From Pisaster brevispinus (lineage: Eukaryota; Echinodermata; Asteroidea; Forcipulatida; Asteriidae), in NCBI GenBank assembly GCA_023634235.1, contig JAMKCF010000039.1:992001-1056000 (forward strand): a DNA stretch of 64,000 nucleotides. The letters run 5' to 3'. The notes beneath the pieces were generated by a model, which was not told the DNA's origin, ran no database searches, and saw only the letters and a program-made list of their open reading frames with translations. The position numbers and the translations under genes are program-made. Below are positions 48,083 through 60,700 of the stretch, in pieces (the first letter of the stretch is position 1; the number at the start of each line of letters is the position of its first letter).

Positions 48083-50809
48083 TGCTGCACCGTCAAATCG
48101 CACTTTTGTTTTCGACCCCAAAAATCAAAATGGCGACAGGGTACTACCTGTCAAATATTCCCAAAATTCGACCCCCGGTAACATGGCGATTTTCGGCGAT
48201 CACTTTTCGCGGACACCTCCCCCGACGGTGCTGGTTGGAATTTGAAGGCCGCAACCATTTTATTCCATGAATTATTGAGGTTTTTTGGGCAACACAGATG
48301 GCGTCACTTTTTGGTAGAAAGCTCCTAATTGCCCAGGTTTTGGGATTTGGCCATGTCCCCACACAGAAAAGGTCTTCAGGGAAGTCTAGTCTAGACTGCT
48401 GCACCGTCAAATCGCACTTTTGTTTTCGACCCCAAAATTCAAAATGGCGACAGGGTACTACCTGTCAAATATTCCCAAAATTCGACCCCCGGTAACATGG
48501 CGATTTTCGGCGATCACTTTTTGCGGACACCTCCCCCGACGGTGCTGGTTCGAATTTGAAGGCCGCAACCATTTTATTCCATGAATTATTGAGGTTTTTT
48601 GGGCTACAAAGATGGCGTCACTTTTTGGTAGAAAGCTCCTAATTGCCCAGGTTTTGGGATTTGGCCGTGTCCCCACACAGAAAAGGTCTTCAGGGAAGTC
48701 TAGTCTAGACTGCTGCACCGTCAAATCGCACTTTTGTTTCCGACCCCAAAATTCAAAATGGCGACAGGGTACTACCTGTCAAATATTCCCAAAATTCGAC
48801 CCCCGGTAACATGGCGATTTTCGGCGATCACTTTTTGCGGACACCTCCCCCGACGGTGCTGGTTCGAATTTGAGGGCCGCAACCATTTTATTCCATGAAT
48901 TATTGAGGTTTTTGGGGCCACAAAGATGGCGTCACTTTTTGCTAGAAAGCTCCTAATTGCCCAGGTTTTGGGATTTGGCCATGTCCCCACACAGAAAAGG
49001 TCTTCAGGGAAGTCTAGTCTAGAACGCTGCACCGTCAAATCGCACTTTTGTTTTCGACCCCAAAAGTCAAAATGGCGACAGGGTACTACCTGTCAAATAT
49101 TCCCAAAATTCGACCCCCGGTAACATGGCGATTTTCGGCGATCACTTTTTGCGGACATCTCCCCCGACGGTGCTGGTTCGAATTTGAAGGCCGCAACCAT
49201 TTTATTCCATGAATTATTGAGGTTTTTTGGGCTACAAAGATGGCGTCACTTTTTGGTAGAAAGCTCCTAATTGCCCAGGTTTTGGGATTTGGCCGTGTCC
49301 CCACACAGAAAAGGTCTTCAGGGAAGTCTAGTCTAGACTGCTGCACCGTCAAATCGCACTTTTGTTTCCGACCCCAAAATTCAAAATGGCGACAGGGTAC
49401 TACCTGTCAAATATTCCCAAAATTCGACCCCCGGTAACATGGCGATTTTCGGCGATCACTTTTTGCGGACACCTCCCCCGACGGTGCTCGTTCGAATTTG
49501 AGGGCCGCAACCATTTTATTCCATGAATTATTGAGGTTTTTGGGGCCACAAAGATGGCGTCACTTTTTGCTAGAAAGCTCCTAATTGCCCAGGTTTTGGG
49601 ATTTGGCCATGTCCCCACACAGAAAAGGTCTTCATGGAAGTCTAGTCTAGAACGCTGCACCTTCAAATCGCACTTTTGTTTTCGACCCCAAAATTCAAAA
49701 TGGCGACAGGGTACTACCTGTCAAATATTCCTAAAATTCGACCCCCGGTAACATGGCGATTTTCGGCGATCACTTTTTGCGGACACCTCCCCCGACGGTG
49801 CTGGTTCGAATTTGAAGGCCGCAACCATTTTATTGCATGAGTTATTGAGGTTTTTTGGGCTACAAAGATGGCGTCACATTTTGGTAGAAAGCTCCTAATT
49901 GCCCAGGTTTTGGGATTTGGCCGTGTCCCCACACAGAAAAGGTCTTCAGGGAAGTCTAGTCTAGACTGCTGCACCGTCAAATCGCACTTTTGTTTCCGAC
50001 CCCAAAATTCAAAATGGCGACAGGGTACTACCTGTCAAATATTCCCAAAATTCGACCCCCGGTAACATGGCGATTTTCGGCGATCACTTTTTGCGGACAC
50101 CTCCCCCGACGGTGCTGGTTCGAATTTGAGGGCCGCAACCATTTTATTCCATGAATTATTGAGGTTTTTGGGGCCACAAAGATGGCGTCACTTTTTGCTA
50201 GAAAGCTCCTAATTGCCCAGGTTTTGGGATTTGGCCATGTCCCCACACAGAAAAGGTCTTCAGGGAAGTCTAGTCTAGAACGCTGCACCGTCAAATCGCA
50301 CTTTTGTTTTCGACCCCAAAAGTCAAAATGGCGACAGGGTACTACCTGTCAAATATTCCCAAAATTCGACCCCCGGTAACATGGCGATTTTCGGCGATCA
50401 CTTTTTGCGGACATCTCCCCCGACGGTGCTGGTTCGAATTTGAAGGCCGCAACCATTTTATTCCATGAATTATTGAGGTTTTTTGGGCTACAAAGATGGC
50501 GTCACTTTTTGGTAGAAAGCTCCTAATTGCCCAGGTTTTGGGATTTGGCCGTGTCCCCACACAGAAAAGGTCTTCAGGGAAGTCTAGTCTAGACTGCTGC
50601 ACCGTCAAATCGCATTTTTGTTTTCGACCCCTAAATTCAAAATGGCGACAGGGTACTACCTGTCAAATATTCCCAAAATTCGACCCCCGGTAACATGGCG
50701 ATTTTCGGCGATCACTTTTTGCGGACACCTCCCCCGACGGTGCTCGTTCGAATTTGAGGGCCGCAACCATTTTATTCCATGAATTATTGAGGTTTTTGGG
50801 GCCACAAAG

Positions 50810-51123
50810 ATGGCGTCACTTTTTGCTAGAAAGCTCCTAATTGCCCAGGTTTTGGGATTTGGCCGTGTCCCCACACAGAAAAGGTCTTCAGGGAAGTCTA
50901 GACTAGACTGCTGCACCGTCAAATCGCACTTTTGTTTCCGACCCCAAAATTCAAAATGGCGACAGGGTACTACCTGTCAAATATTCCCAAAATTCGACCC
51001 CCGGTAACATGGCGATTTTCGGCGATCACTTTTTGCGGACACCTCCCCCGACGGTGCTCGTTCGAATTTGAGGGCCGCAACCATTTTATTCCATGAATTA
51101 TTGAGGTTTTTGGGGCCACAAAG
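50810..51123 (+). repeat. Hybrid beta/alpha monomer
   Basis: Begins as beta (CCACAAAG before it and GCTAG at position 17) and continues as alpha (GGCCGTGTCC at 56, ACTAGACTGCTGC). The switch lies between 50,826 and 50,865. It also lacks the XbaI site (AGACTAGA). Confidence 0.75.
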
Positions 51124-52693
51124 ATGGCGTCACTTTTTGCTAGAAAGCTCCTAATTGCCCAGGTTTTGGGATTTGGCCATGTCCCCACACAGAAAAGGTC
51201 TTCATGGAAGTCTAGTCTAGAACGCTGCACCTTCAAATCGCACTTTTGTTTTCGACCCCAAAATTCAAAATGGCGACAGGGTACTACCTGTCAAATATTT
51301 TTAAAATTCGACCCCCGGTAACATGGCGATTTTCGGCGATCACTTTTTGCGGACACCTCCCCCGACGGTGCTGGTTCGAATTTGAAGGCCGCAACCATTT
51401 TATTGCATGAATTATTGAGGTTTTTTGGGCTACAAAGATGGCGTCACTTTTTGGTAGAAAGCTCCTAATTGCCCAGGTTTTGGGATTTGGCCGTGTCCCC
51501 ACACAGAAAAGGTCTTCAGGGAAGTCTAGTCTAGACTGCTGCACCGTCAAATCGCACTTTTGTTTCCGACCCCAAAATTCAAAATGGCGACAGGGTACTA
51601 CCTGTCAAATATTCCCAAAATTCGACCCCCGGTAACATGGCGATTTTCGGCGATCACTTTTTGCGGACACCTCCCCCGACGGTGCTGGTTCGAATTTGAG
51701 GGCCGCAACCATTTTATTCCATGAATTATTGAGGTTTTTGGGGCCACAAAGATGGCGTCACTTTTTGCTAGAAAGCTCCTAATTGCCCAGGTTTTGGGAT
51801 TTGGCCATGTCCCCACACAGAAAAGGTCTTCAGAGAAGTCTAGTCTAGAACGCTGCACCGTCAAATCGCACTTTTGTTTTCGACCCCAAAAGTCAAAATG
51901 GCGACAGGGTACTACCTGTCAAATATTCCCAAAATTCGACCCCCGGTAACATGGCGATTTTCGGCGATCACTTTTTGCGGACACCTCCCCCGACGGTGCT
52001 GGTTCGAATTTGAAGGCCGCAACCATTTTATTCCATGAATTATTGAGGTTTTTTGGGCTACAAAGATGGCGTCACTTTTTGGTAGAAAGCTCCTAATTGC
52101 CCAGGTTTTGGGATTTGGCCGTGTCCCCACACAGAAAAGGTCTTCAGGGAAGTCTAGTCTAGACTGCTGCACCGTCAAATCGCACTTTTGTTTCCGACCC
52201 CAAAATTCAAAATGGCGACAGGGTACTACCTGTCAAATATTCCCAAAATTCGACCCCCGGTAACATGGCGATTTTCGGCGATCACTTTTTGCGGACACCT
52301 CCCCCGACGGTGCTGGTTCGAATTTGAAGGCCGCAACCATTTTATTCCATGAATTATTGAGGTTTTTTGGGCTACAAAGATGGCGTCACTTTTTGGTAGA
52401 AAGCTCCTAATTGCCCAGGTTTTGGGATTTGGCCGTGTCCCCACACAGAAAAGGTCTTCAGGGAAGTCTAGTCTAGACTGCTGCACCGTCAAATCGCACT
52501 TTTGTTTCCGACCCCAAAATTCAAAATGGCGACAGGGTACTACCTGTCAAATATTCCCAAAATTCGACCCCCGGTAACATGGCGATTTTCGGCGATCACT
52601 TTTTGCGGACGACTCCCCCGACGGTGCTGGTTCGAATTTGAAGGCCGCAACCATTTTATTCCATGAATTATTGAGGTTTTTGGGGCCACAAAG

Positions 52694-53007
52694 ATGGCGT
52701 CACTTTTTGCTAGAAAGCTCCTAATTGCCCAGGTTTTGGGATTTGGCCATGTCCCCACACAGAAAAGGTCTTCAGGGAAGTCTAGTCTAGACTGCTGCAC
52801 CGTCAAATCGCACTTTTGTTTTCGACCCCAAAATTCAAAATGGCGACAGGGTACTACCTGTCAAATATTCCCAAAATTCGACCCCCGGTAACATGGCGAT
52901 TTTCGGCGATCACTTTTTGCGGACACCTCCCCCGACGGTGCTGGTTGGAATTTGAAGGCCGCAACCATTTTATTCCATGAATTATTGAGGTTTTTTGGGC
53001 TACAAAG
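52694..53007 (+). repeat. Hybrid beta/alpha monomer with a later switch
   Basis: Beta through position 56 (GCTAG, GGCCATG) and alpha from position 99 (GACTGCTGC, AAAATTC). The switch lies between 52,749 and 52,792, a different place from that in 50,810. The preceding unit tail carries the subfamily A mark GACGACTCC (52,608). Confidence 0.75.
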
Positions 53008-53229
53008 ATGGCGTCACTTTTTGGTAGAAAGCTCCTAATTGCCCAGGTTTTGGGATTTGGCCGTGTCCCCACACAGTAAAGGTCTTCAGGGAAGTCTAGA
53101 CTAGACTGCTGCACCGTCAAATCGCACTTTTGTTTCCGACCCCAAAATTCAAAATGGCGACAGGGTACTACCTGTCAAATATTCCCAAAATTCGACCCCC
53201 GGTAACATGGCGATTTTCGGCGTTCACTT

Positions 53230-56148
53230 TTTGCGGACACCTCCCCCGACGGTGCTGGTTGGAATTTGAAGGCCGCAACCATTTTATTCCATGAATTATT
53301 GAGGTTTTTTGGGCAACAAAGATGGCGTCACTTTTTGGTAGAAAGCTCCTAATTGCCCAGGTTTTGGGATTTGGCCATGTCCCCACACAGAAAAGGTCTT
53401 CAGGGAAGTCTAGTCTAGAACGCTGCACCGTCAAATCGCACTTTTGTTTTCGACCCCAAAAACCAAAATGGCGACAGGGTACTTACCTGTCAAATATTCC
53501 CAAAATTCGACCCCCGGTAACATGGCGATTTTCGGCGATCACTTTTCGCGGACACCTCCCCCGACGGTGCTGGTTGGAATTTGAAGGCCGCAACCATTTT
53601 ATTCCATGAATTATTGAGGTTTTTGGGGCAACAAAGATGGCGTCACTTTTTGGTAGAAAGCTTCTAATTGCCCAGGTTTTGGGATTTGGCCATGTCCCCA
53701 CACAGAAAAGGTCTTCAGGGAAGTCGAGACTAGAACGCTGCGCCGTCAAATCGCACTTTTGTTTTCGACCCCAAAAATCAAAATGGCAACAGGGTACTAC
53801 CTGTCAAATATTCCCAAAACTCGACCCCCGGTAACATGGCGATTTTCGGCGATCACTTTTCGCGGACACCTCCCCCGACGGTGCTGGTTGGAATTTGAAG
53901 GCCGCAACCATTTTATTCCATGAATTATTGAGGTTTTTTGGGCAACAAAGATGGCGTCACTTTTTGGTAGAAAGCTCCTAATTACCCAGGTTTTGGGATT
54001 TGGCCATGTCCCCACACAGAAAAGGTCTTCAGGGAAGTCTAGTCTAGAACGCTGCACCGTCAAATCGCACTTTTGTTTTCGACCCCAAAAACCAAAATGG
54101 CGACAGGGTACTACCTGTCAAATATTCGCAAAATTCGACCCCCGGTAACATGGCGATTTTCGGCGATCACTTTTCGCGGACACCTCCCCCGACGGTGCTG
54201 GTTGGAATTTGAAGGCCGCAACCATTTTATTCCATGAATTATTGAGGTTTTTTGGGCAACAAAGATGGCGTCACTTTTTGGTAGAAAGCTCCTAATTACC
54301 CAGGTTTTGGGATTTGGCCATGTCCCCACACAGAAAAGGTCTTCAGGGAAGTATAGTCTAGAACGCTGCACCGTCAAATCGCACTTTTGTTTTCGACCCC
54401 AAAAATCAACATGGCGACAGGGTACTACCTGTCAAATATTCCCAAAATTCGACCCCCGGTAACATGGCGATTTTCGGCGATCACTTTTCGCGGACACCTC
54501 CCCCGACGGTGCTGGTTGGAATTTGAAGGCCGCAACCATTTTATTCCATGAATTATTGAGGTTTTTTGGGCAACAAAGATGGCGTCACTTTTTGGTAGAA
54601 AGCTTCTAATTGCCCAGGTTTTGGGATTTGGCCATGTCCCCACACAGAAAAGGTCTTCAGGGAAGTATAGTCTAGAACGCTGCACCGTCAAATCGCACTT
54701 TTGTTTTCTACCCCAAAAATCAAAATGGCGACAGGGTACTACCTGTCAAATATTCCCAAAATTCGACCCCCGGTAACATGGCGATTTTCGGCGATCACTT
54801 TTCGCGGACACCTCCCCCGACGGTGCTGGTTGGAATTTGAAGGCCGCAACCATTTTATTCCATGAATTATTGAGTTTTTTGGGGCAACAAAGATGGCGTC
54901 ACTTTTTGGTAGAAAGCTCCTAATTGCCCAGGTTTTGGGATTTGGCCATGTCCCCACACAGAAAAGGTCTTCAGGGAAGTCTAGTCTAGAACGCTGCACC
55001 GTCAAATCGCACTTTTGTTTTCGACCCCAAAAACCAAAATGGCGACAGGGTACTACCTGTCAAATATTCCCAAAATTCGACCCCCGGTAACATGGCGATT
55101 TTCGGCGATCACTTTTCGCGGACACCTCCCCCGACGGTGCTGGTTGGAATTTGAAGGCCGCAACCATTTTATTCCATGAATTATTGAGGTTTTTTGGGCA
55201 ACAAAGATGGCGTCACTTTTTGGTAGAAAGCTTCTAATTGCCCAGGTTTTGGGATTTGGCCATGTCCCCACACAGAAAAGGTCTTCAGGGAAGTATAGTC
55301 TAGAACGCTGCACCGTCAAATCGCACTTTTGTTTTCGACCCCAAAAATCAAAATGGCGACAGGGTACTACCTGTCAAATATTCCCAAAATTCGACCCCCG
55401 GTAACATGGCGATTTTCGGCGATCACTTTTCGCGGACACCTCCCCCGACGGTGCTGGTTGGAATTTGAAGGCCGCAACCATTTTATTCCATGAATTATTG
55501 AGGTTTTTTGGGCAACAAAGATGGCGTCACTTTTTGGTAGAAAGCTCCTAATTACCCAGGTTTTGGGATTTGGCCATGTCCCCACACAGAAAAGGTCTTC
55601 AGGGAAGTATAGTCTAGAACGCTGCACCGTCAAATCGCACTTTTGTTTTCGACCCCAAAAATCAACATGGCGACAGGGTACTACCTGTCAAATATTCCCA
55701 AAATTCGACCCCCGGTAACATGGCGATTTTCGGCGATCACTTTTCGCGGACACCTCCCCCGACGGTGCTGGTTGGAATTTGAAGGCCGCAACCATTTTAT
55801 TCCATGAATTATTGAGGTTTTTTGGGCAACAAAGATGGCGTCACTTTTTGGTAGAAAGCTTCTAATTGCCCAGGTTTTGGGATTTGGCCATGTCCCCACG
55901 CAGAAAAGGTCTTCAGGGAAGTCAAGTCTAGAACGCTGCACCGTCAAATCGCACTTTTGTTTTCTACCCCAAAAATCAAAATGGCGACAGGGTACTACCT
56001 GTCAAATATTCCCAAAATTCGACCCCCGGTAACATGGCGATTTTCGGCGATCACTTTTCGCGGACACCTCCCCCGACGGTGCTGGTTGGAATTTGAAGGC
56101 CGCAACCATTTTATTCCATGAATTATTGAGGTTTTTTGGGCAACAAAG
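53230..56148 (+). repeat. Subfamily C stretch copied from the 37-38 kb type
   Basis: Units 53,637, 53,951, 54,265 and 54,579 match 37,368, 37,682, 37,996 and 38,310 at offset 16,269 (ATGGCAACAGG, ATTCGCAAAA, GAAGTATAG with AACATGG, HindIII/TTCTACC). Unit 53,322 is 315 bp with an extra T inside the hairpin (GTACTTACC near 53,483). Confidence 0.78.
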
Positions 56149-57403
56149 ATGGCGTCACTTTTTGCTAGAAAGCTCCTAATTGCCCAGGTTTGGGGATTTG
56201 GCCATGTCCCCACACAGAAAAGGTCTTCAGGGAAGTCTAGTCTAGAACGCTGCACCGTCAAATCGCACTTTTGTTTTCGACCCCAAAAATCAAAATGGCG
56301 ACAGGGTACTACCTGTCAAATATTCGCAAAATTCGACCCCCGGTAACATGGCGATTTTCGGCGATCACTTTTCGCGGACACCTCCCCCGACGGTGCTGGT
56401 TGGAATTTGAAGGCCGCAACCATTTTATTCCATGAATTATTGAGGTTTTTTGGGCAACAAAGATGGCGTCACTTTTTTGTAGAAAGCTCCTAATTGCCCA
56501 GGTTTTGGGATTTGGCCATGTCCCCACACAGAAAAGGTCTTCAGGGAAGTCTAGTCTAGAACGCTGCACCGTCAAATCGCACTTTTGTTTTCGACCCCAA
56601 AAACCAAAATGGCGACAGGGTACTACCTGTCAAATATTCCCAAAATTCGACCCCCGGTAACATGGCGATTTTCGGCGATCACTTTTCGCGGACAACTCCG
56701 CCGACGGTGCTGGTTGGAATTTGAAGGCCGCAACCATTTTATTCCATGAATTATTGAGTTTTTTTGGGCAACAAAGATGGCGTCACTTTTTGGTAGAAAG
56801 CTCCTAATTGCCCAGGTTTGGGGATTTGGCCATGTCCCCACACAGAAAAGGTCTTCAGGGAAGTCTAGTCTAGAACGCTGCACCGTCAAATCGCACTTTT
56901 GTTTTCGACCCCAAAAATCAAAATGGCGACAGGGTACTACCTGTCAAATATTCGCAAAATTCGACCCCCGGTAACATGGCGATTTTCGGCGATCACTTTT
57001 CGCGGACACCTACCCGACGGTGCTGGTTGGAATTTGAAGGCCGCAACCATTTTATTCCATGAATTATTGAGGTTTTTTGGGCAACAAAGATGGCGTCACT
57101 TTTTTGTAGAAAGCTCCTAATTGCCCAGGTTTTGGGATTTGGCCATGTCCCCACACAGAAAAGGTCTTCAGGGAAGTCTAGTCTAGAACGCTGCACCGTC
57201 AAATCGCACTTTTGTTTTCGACCCCAAAAACCAAAATGGCGACAGGGTACTACCTGTCAAATATTCCCAAAATTCGACCCCCGGTAACATGGCGATTTTC
57301 GGCGATCACTTTTCGCGGACACCTCCCCCGACGGTGCTGGTTGGAATTTGAAGGCCGCAACCATTTTATTCCATGAATTATTGAGGTTTTTTGGGCAACA
57401 AAG
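56149..57403 (+). repeat. Dimer (628/627-bp) tandem duplication
   Basis: Units 56,149 and 56,463 are followed by 56,777 and 57,090 with the same order of marks: GGTTTGGGGAT plus ATTCGCAAAA, then TTTTTTGTAG plus AAAAACC. The second copy is one base shorter (CACCTACCCG near 57,009), and CAACTCCGCCG near 56,693 is private to the first. Confidence 0.75.
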
Positions 57404-59130
57404 ATGGCGTCACTTTTTGGTAGAAAGCTTCTAATTGCCCAGGTTTTGGGATTTGGCCATGTCCCCACACAGAAAAGGTCTTCAGGGAAGTATAGTCTAG
57501 AACGCTGCACCGTCAAATCGCACTTTTGTTTTCGACCCCAAAAATCAAAATGGCGACAGGGTACTACCTGTCAAATATTCCCAAAATTCGACCCCCGGTA
57601 ACATGGCGATTTTCGGCGATCACTTTTCGCGGACACCTCCCCCGACGGTGCTGGTTGGAATTTGAAGGCCGCAACCATTTTATTCCATGAATTATTGAGT
57701 TTTTTTGGGCAACAAAGATGGCGTCACTTTTTGGTAGAAAGCTCCTAATTACCCAGGTTTTGGGATTTGGCCATGTCCCCACACAGAAAAGGTCTTCAGG
57801 GAAGTCTAGTCTAGAACGCTGCACCGTCAAATCGCACTTTTGTTTTCGACCCCAAAAATCAAAATGGCGACAGGGTACTACCTGTCAAATATTCCCAAAA
57901 TTCGACCCCCGGTAACATGGCGATTTTCGGCGATCACTTTTCGCGGACACTTCCCCCGACGGTGCTGGTTGGAATTTGAAGGCCGCAACCATTTTATTCC
58001 ATGAATTATTGAGGTTTTTTGGGCAACAAAGATGGCGTCACTTTTTGGTAGAAAGCTCCTAATTGCCCAGGTTTTGGGATTTGGCCATGTCCCCACACAG
58101 AAAAGGTCTTCAGGGAAGTCTAGTCTAGAACGCTGCACCGTCAAATCGCACTTTTGTTTTCGACCCCAAAAACCAAAATGGCGACAGGGTACTACCTGTC
58201 AAATATTCCCAAAATTCGACCCCCGGTAACATGGCGATTTTCGGCGATCACTTTTCGCGGACACCTCCCCCGACGGTGCTGGTTGGAATTTGAAGGCCGC
58301 AACCATTTTATTCCATGAATTATTGAGGTTTTTTGGGCAACAAAGATGGCGTCACTTTTTGGTAGAAAGCTTCTAATTGCCCAGGTTTTGGGATTTGGCC
58401 ATGTCCCCACACAGAAAAGGTCTTCAGGGAAGTCAAGTCTAGAACGCTGCACCGTCAAATCGCACTTTTGTTTTCTACCCCAAAAATCAAAATGGCGACA
58501 GGGTACTACCTGTCAAATATTCCCAAAATTCGACCCCCGGTAACATGGCGATTTTCGGCGATCACTTTTCGCGGACACCTCCCCCGACGGTGCTGGTTGG
58601 AATTTGAAGGCCGCAACCATTTTATTCCATGAATTATTGAGTTTTTTGGGGCAACAAAGATGGCGTCACTTTTTGGTAGAAAGCTCCTAATTGCCCAGGT
58701 TTGGGGATTTGGCCATGTCCCCACACAGAAAAGGTCTTCAGGGAAGTCTAGTCTAGAACGCTGCACCGTCAAATCGCACTTTTGTTTTCGACCCCAAAAA
58801 TCAAAATGGCGACAGGGTACTACCTGTCAAATATTCCCAAAATTCGACCCCCGGTAACATGGCGATTTTCGGCGATCACTTTTCGCGGACACCTCCCCCG
58901 ACGGTGCTGGTTGGAATTTGAAGGCCGCAACCATTTTATTCCATGAATTATTGAGGTTTTTTGGGCAACAAAGATGGCGTCACTTTTTGGTATAAAGCTC
59001 CTAATTGCCCAGGTTTTGGGATTTGGCCATGTCCCCACACAGAAAAGGTCTTCAGGGAAGTCTAGTCTAGAACGCTGCACCGTCAAATCGCACTTTTGTT
59101 TTCGACCCCAAAAATCAAAATGGCGACAGG
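57404..59130 (+). repeat. Subfamily C units with mixed marks
   Basis: 57,404 (HindIII, GAAGTATAG), 57,718 (ATTACCC), 58,032 (AAAAACC), 58,346 (HindIII, TTCTACC), 58,660 (GAGTTTTTTGGGGC, GGTTTGGGGAT) and 58,974 (TATAAAG, the only one not preceded by a 304-bp unit). All six are 314 bp. Confidence 0.7.
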
Positions 59131-60700
59131 GTACTACCTGTCAAATATTCCCAAAATTCGACCCCCGGTAACATGGCGATTTTCGGCGATCACTTTTCGC
59201 GGACACCTCCCCCGACGGTGCTGGTTGGAATTTGAAGGCCGCAACCATTTTATTCCATGAATTATTGAGGTTTTTTGGGCAACAAAGATGGCGTCACTTT
59301 TTGGTAGAAAGCTCCTAATTGCCCAGGTTTTGGGATTTGGCCATGTCCCCACACAGAAAAGGTCTTCAGGGAAGTCTAGTCTAGAACGCTGCACCGTCAA
59401 ATCGCACTTTTGTTTTCGACCCCAAAAATCAAAATGGCGACAGGGTACTACCTGTCAAATATTCCCAAAATTCGACCCCCGGTAACATGGCGATTTTCGG
59501 CGATCACTTTTCGCGGACACCTCCCCCGACGGTGCTGGTTGGAATTTGAAGGCCGCAACCATTTTATTCCATGAATTATTGAGGTTTTTTGGGCAACAAA
59601 GATGGCGTCACTTTTTGGTAGAAAGCTCCTAATTGCCCAGGTTTTGGGATTTGGCCATGTCCCCACACAGAAAAGGTCTTCAGGGAAGTCTAGTCTAGAA
59701 CGCTGCACCGTCAAATCGCACTTTTGTTTTCGACCCCAAAAATCAAAATGGCGACAGGGTACTACCTGTCAAATATTCCCAAAATTCGACCCCCGGTAAC
59801 ACGGCGATTTTCGGCGATCACTTTTCGCGGACACCTCCCCCGACGGTGCTGGTTGGAATTTGAAGGCCGGAACCATTTTATTCCATGAATTATTGAGGTT
59901 TTTTGGGCAACAAAGATGGCGTCACTTTTTGGTAGAAAGCTCCTAATTGCCCAGGTTTTGGGATTTGGCCATGTCCCCACACAGAAAAGGTCTTCAGGGA
60001 AGTCTAGTCTAGAACGCTGCACCGTCAAATCGCACTTTTGTTTTCGACCCCAAAAATCAAAATGGCGACAGGGTACTACCTGTCAAATATTCCCAAAATT
60101 CGACCCCCGGTAACATGGCGATTTTCGGCGATCACTTTTCGCGGACACCTCCCCCGACGGTGCTGGTTGGAATTTGAAGGCCGCAACCATTTTATTCCAT
60201 GAATTATTGAGGTTTTTTGGGCAACAAAGATGGCGTCACTTTTTGCTAGAAAGCTCCTAATTGCCCAGGTTTTGGGATTTGGCCATGTCCCCACACAGAA
60301 AAGGTCTTCAGGGAAGTCTAGTCTAGAACGCTGCACCGTCAAATCGCACTTTTGTTTTCGACCCCAAAAATCAAAATGGCGACAGGGTACTACCTGTCAA
60401 ATATTCCCAAAATTCGACCCCCGGTAACATGGCGATTTTCGGCGATCACTTTTCGCGGACACCTCCCCCGACGGTGCTGGTTGGAATTTGAAGGCCGCAA
60501 CCATTTTATTCCATGAATTATTGAGGTTTTTTGGGCAACAAAGATGGCGTCACTTTTTGGTAGAAAGCTCCTAATTGCCCAGGTTTTGGGATTTGGCCAT
60601 GTCCCCACACAGAAAAGGTCTTCAGGGAAGTCTAGTCTAGAACGCTGCACCGTCAAATCGCACTTTTGTTTTCGACCCCAAAAATCAAAATGGCGACAGG
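59131..60700 (+). repeat. Homogeneous consensus run
   Basis: Five 314-bp units (59,288 to 60,544) nearly identical to the consensus. Differences noticed are AACACGGCG near 59,800, GCCGGAACC near 59,869 and GCTAG in unit 60,230. It resembles 24,189-25,300. Confidence 0.8.

Larger units (their letters stand above)
48450..53230 (+). repeat. Subfamily D block: alternating two-type (628-bp) array
   Basis: Fifteen units of two types. Alpha has GGCTACAAAG, GGTAG, GGCCGTGTCC, GACTGCTGC, TTTCCGACC and AAAATTC. Beta has GGCCACAAAG, GCTAG, GGCCATGTCC, GAACGCTGC, GAGGGCCGC and AAAAGTC, with a variant carrying CTTCATGGAAG and CACCTTCAAA. Order: alpha 48,612, 49,240, 49,868, 50,496, 51,438, 52,066, 52,380, 53,008; beta 48,926, 49,554, 50,182, 51,124, 51,752; hybrids 50,810 and 52,694. 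Units 49,554-50,182 return at 51,124-51,752 (offset 1,570). The block has TTTTTGCGG and GGTTCGAAT as in subfamily B. Confidence 0.85.
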
